From assembly GCA_017883355.1 (NCBI GenBank), contig JADGNS010000239.1, positions 1 through 7,097 of the forward strand: a DNA stretch of 7,097 nucleotides. Direction: 5' to 3'. The position numbers were made by a program, and so were the translations under genes. The notes under the pieces were generated by a model. That model saw only the letters and a program-made list of their open reading frames with translations. It had not been told where the DNA came from and made no database searches. Of the stretch, positions 6,074 to 7,097 are shown piece by piece (position 1 is the stretch's first letter; every line of letters starts with the position of its first letter). Source of the stretch: Candidatus Solibacter sp. (GTDB lineage Bacteria; Acidobacteriota; Terriglobia; Bryobacterales; Bryobacteraceae).

Positions 6074-6080
6074 CCCCCCC

Positions 6081-6161
6081 TTAGACTGCCCTCTCGCCCG
6101 TCCAGCGCATGCGCCGCCCGTGTTTCAGCGACAGGTTCGCCATCTGCACCACCAACGCCGC
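6081..6161 (-). repeat. Right direct repeat: 3' end of the Gfo/Idh/MocA gene
   Basis: The last 26 codons plus TAA of the oxidoreductase. It repeats the orphan gene end at 5198-5278 in the same orientation, 883 bp away, with 75 of 81 bases identical and no gaps. The sequence beyond 6161 (continuing coding) and before 6081 has no match around the left copy. Confidence 0.9.
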
Positions 6162-7097
6162 CTGGAAAGCCAGCTTCATGGGAGCCGTGGGCGTGTGGCG
6201 CGTGCGCACGCATTCCAGGAAATTCTGCACGTGCAGATCGGTGGCCCAGCCGAAGCCTTTTTCGGATTTCTTCTCGATCGCGGCCTGCTCCTCGGCGCCT
6301 TTCAGAAATACCTTGAGCTCCTCGCGCCCAATGTCCATGCGGCCCTGGTCGCCATCCAGTTGATTGAGTTGATCGTTGCGGCTCTTGTACTGCATGGCCG
6401 CGTAGTTCACCGTGAAGACGCCGACGAAGTCCTCCGGATACTCGGCGATAGCCACCACCGATTCGGGCTGGTCCACGCCCTGCTTGTGGGGCTTGCCGGC
6501 GGCCGCCGTGACCGCGCTGGGGAAGCCCGCGCCCATCAGCATCTGTATGCCGTCGAAGATGTGCGCCCCCTGGTCGGCCACGATACCGCCGGCGTAATCG
6601 GAGTACAGCCGCCAATTGCGGAAGCGATCCGGATCGAGTGCGCGCCTTGGCGCCGGTCCCTGCCACTGTTCCCAATCGAGCGGGCCGGCCAGTTTGGTGG
6701 CGGGCGCGCCGCCGAGATAGTTATTCAGCCACCAGGTGCGCACCATCCGCACGGTACCGAGCTTGCCAGAGGCCACAATCGCGCGCCCTTCCTTATATAG
6801 GTCGTAACTGCGGCGCTGCATGCCCACCTGCACGATCTGTTTGGTTTTCCGTTCCGCCTCCACCAGCGCCACGCCCTGCTCGGGAGTCTGGCACAACGGC
6901 TTCTCCACGTAGACGTCTTTGCCGGCGGCCAGCGCGTCCAGCACCATCTGGTAGTGCCAGTGCTCGGGAGTGGCGATCAGTACGGCCTGCACGTCTTTAT
7001 CGGCCAGCAGTTCGCGGTAATTGCGGTACACCTTGGGATGCGTGCCAGGGACTTTCGAGGCCACCGAAATCGCGTTCTCCAGATTGGGCTCGTAGAC
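6081..7097 (-). CDS. Gfo/Idh/MocA family oxidoreductase, N-terminus beyond the window
   Basis: 338 residues are visible; the frame stays open to the right edge. An apparent GTG start at 7064 is internal, since the in-frame residues before it (VYEPNLENAIS) fit the family. Only the first part of the Rossmann fold with its GxGxxG is missing. Visible are ATPEHWH (43-49), the VEKPLCQTPEQG block with the catalytic EKP lysine at 66, and GGIVADQGAHIFD with the conserved Asp 175 and His 179. The mixed alpha/beta substrate domain with NFLECVRTRHTP follows. The family uses NAD(P) to oxidise or reduce sugar, inositol or glycoside hydroxyls; many acidobacterial members are secreted through Tat, which cannot be tested here. 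Substrate unknown. Its last 26 codons are repeated 883 bp away, and higBA lies directly downstream on the same strand. Confidence 0.93.
   Translation of the reverse strand, partial: VYEPNLENAISVASKVPGTHPKVYRNYRELLADKDVQAVLIATPEHWHYQMVLDALAAGKDVYVEKPLCQTPEQGVALVEAERKTKQIVQVGMQRRSYDLYKEGRAIVASGKLGTVRMVRTWWLNNYLGGAPATKLAGPLDWEQWQGPAPRRALDPDRFRNWRLYSDYAGGIVADQGAHIFDGIQMLMGAGFPSAVTAAAGKPHKQGVDQPESVVAIAEYPEDFVGVFTVNYAAMQYKSRNDQLNQLDGDQGRMDIGREELKVFLKGAEEQAAIEKKSEKGFGWATDLHVQNFLECVRTRHTPTAPMKLAFQAALVVQMANLSLKHGRRMRWTGERAV

Larger units (their letters stand above)
5279..6080. other. higBA module inserted between gene-end direct repeats
   Basis: This segment of about 0.8 kb holds only the higBA operon, its promoter/operator and short flanks, and is bounded by the two 81-bp Gfo/Idh gene ends. 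The repeat-to-repeat unit is 883 bp. The promoter and the toxin-antitoxin junction look more AT-rich than the neighbours. No integrase, transposase or terminal inverted repeat is visible, so the mode of entry is unknown. Module boundaries are taken from where repeat identity ends. Confidence 0.5.

Noticed and set aside
6120..6800. A 226-codon plus-strand open frame opposite the oxidoreductase
   Set aside because: No recognisable motif; the opposite strand encodes a clear Gfo/Idh/MocA protein.
1..7097. CRISPR arrays, tRNA or rRNA genes
   Set aside because: No regularly spaced short repeats and no recognisable tRNA or rRNA sequence were seen on either strand.

Overview
The window looks like a high-GC soil bacterium of the Acidobacteriota, most likely of the Solibacter/Bryobacter type. 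The grounds are a C-terminal fragment of a MacB/FtsX-type permease of the kind greatly expanded in that group, a secreted DUF1080 protein, and a Gfo/Idh/MocA oxidoreductase with a typical environmental-bacterial C-terminus. This placement is inference from gene content; there is no rRNA or tRNA in the window.

Left half, + strand. The end of an ABC-transporter permease (to 509) is followed by a spacer of about 150 bp with a weak hairpin. Next comes a secreted protein (661-2073) in which two tandem copies of an alanine-rich helical LTxxQ/Spy-like repeat precede a DUF1080 (3-keto-disaccharide hydrolase-type) domain. A membrane fatty-acid desaturase follows, with all three histidine boxes of the sphingolipid delta-4 desaturase (DES1/DEGS) family. 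It is separated by only 3 nt from a two-domain GNAT acetyltransferase, so these two are probably co-transcribed. A hairpin at 4029-4058 separates them from the convergent genes on the right.

Right half, - strand, read from the right edge leftwards: a Gfo/Idh/MocA oxidoreductase (N-terminus beyond the window), a complete higBA toxin-antitoxin operon with its own promoter and a palindromic operator inside the promoter spacer, and an alanine-glyoxylate-type aminotransferase.

The most notable structure is that the higBA module lies between two 81-bp direct repeats (5198-5278 and 6081-6161, 75 of 81 identical). One copy is the last 26 codons plus stop of the Gfo/Idh gene. The other is an orphan copy of the same gene end, in frame with its own stop codon, 12 nt upstream of the aminotransferase. 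The six differences are three silent changes, a stop-codon swap and two conservative amino-acid changes. The two ends therefore seem to have diverged while both were coding. This suggests that higBA entered (or replaced most of a paralogue) between a Gfo/Idh gene and the aminotransferase that once directly followed it.

Possible functional links, all inferred: the DUF1080 protein and the Gfo/Idh enzyme belong to families that can act in oxidative (3-keto) glycoside breakdown, and the desaturase-acetyltransferase pair suggests membrane-lipid modification.
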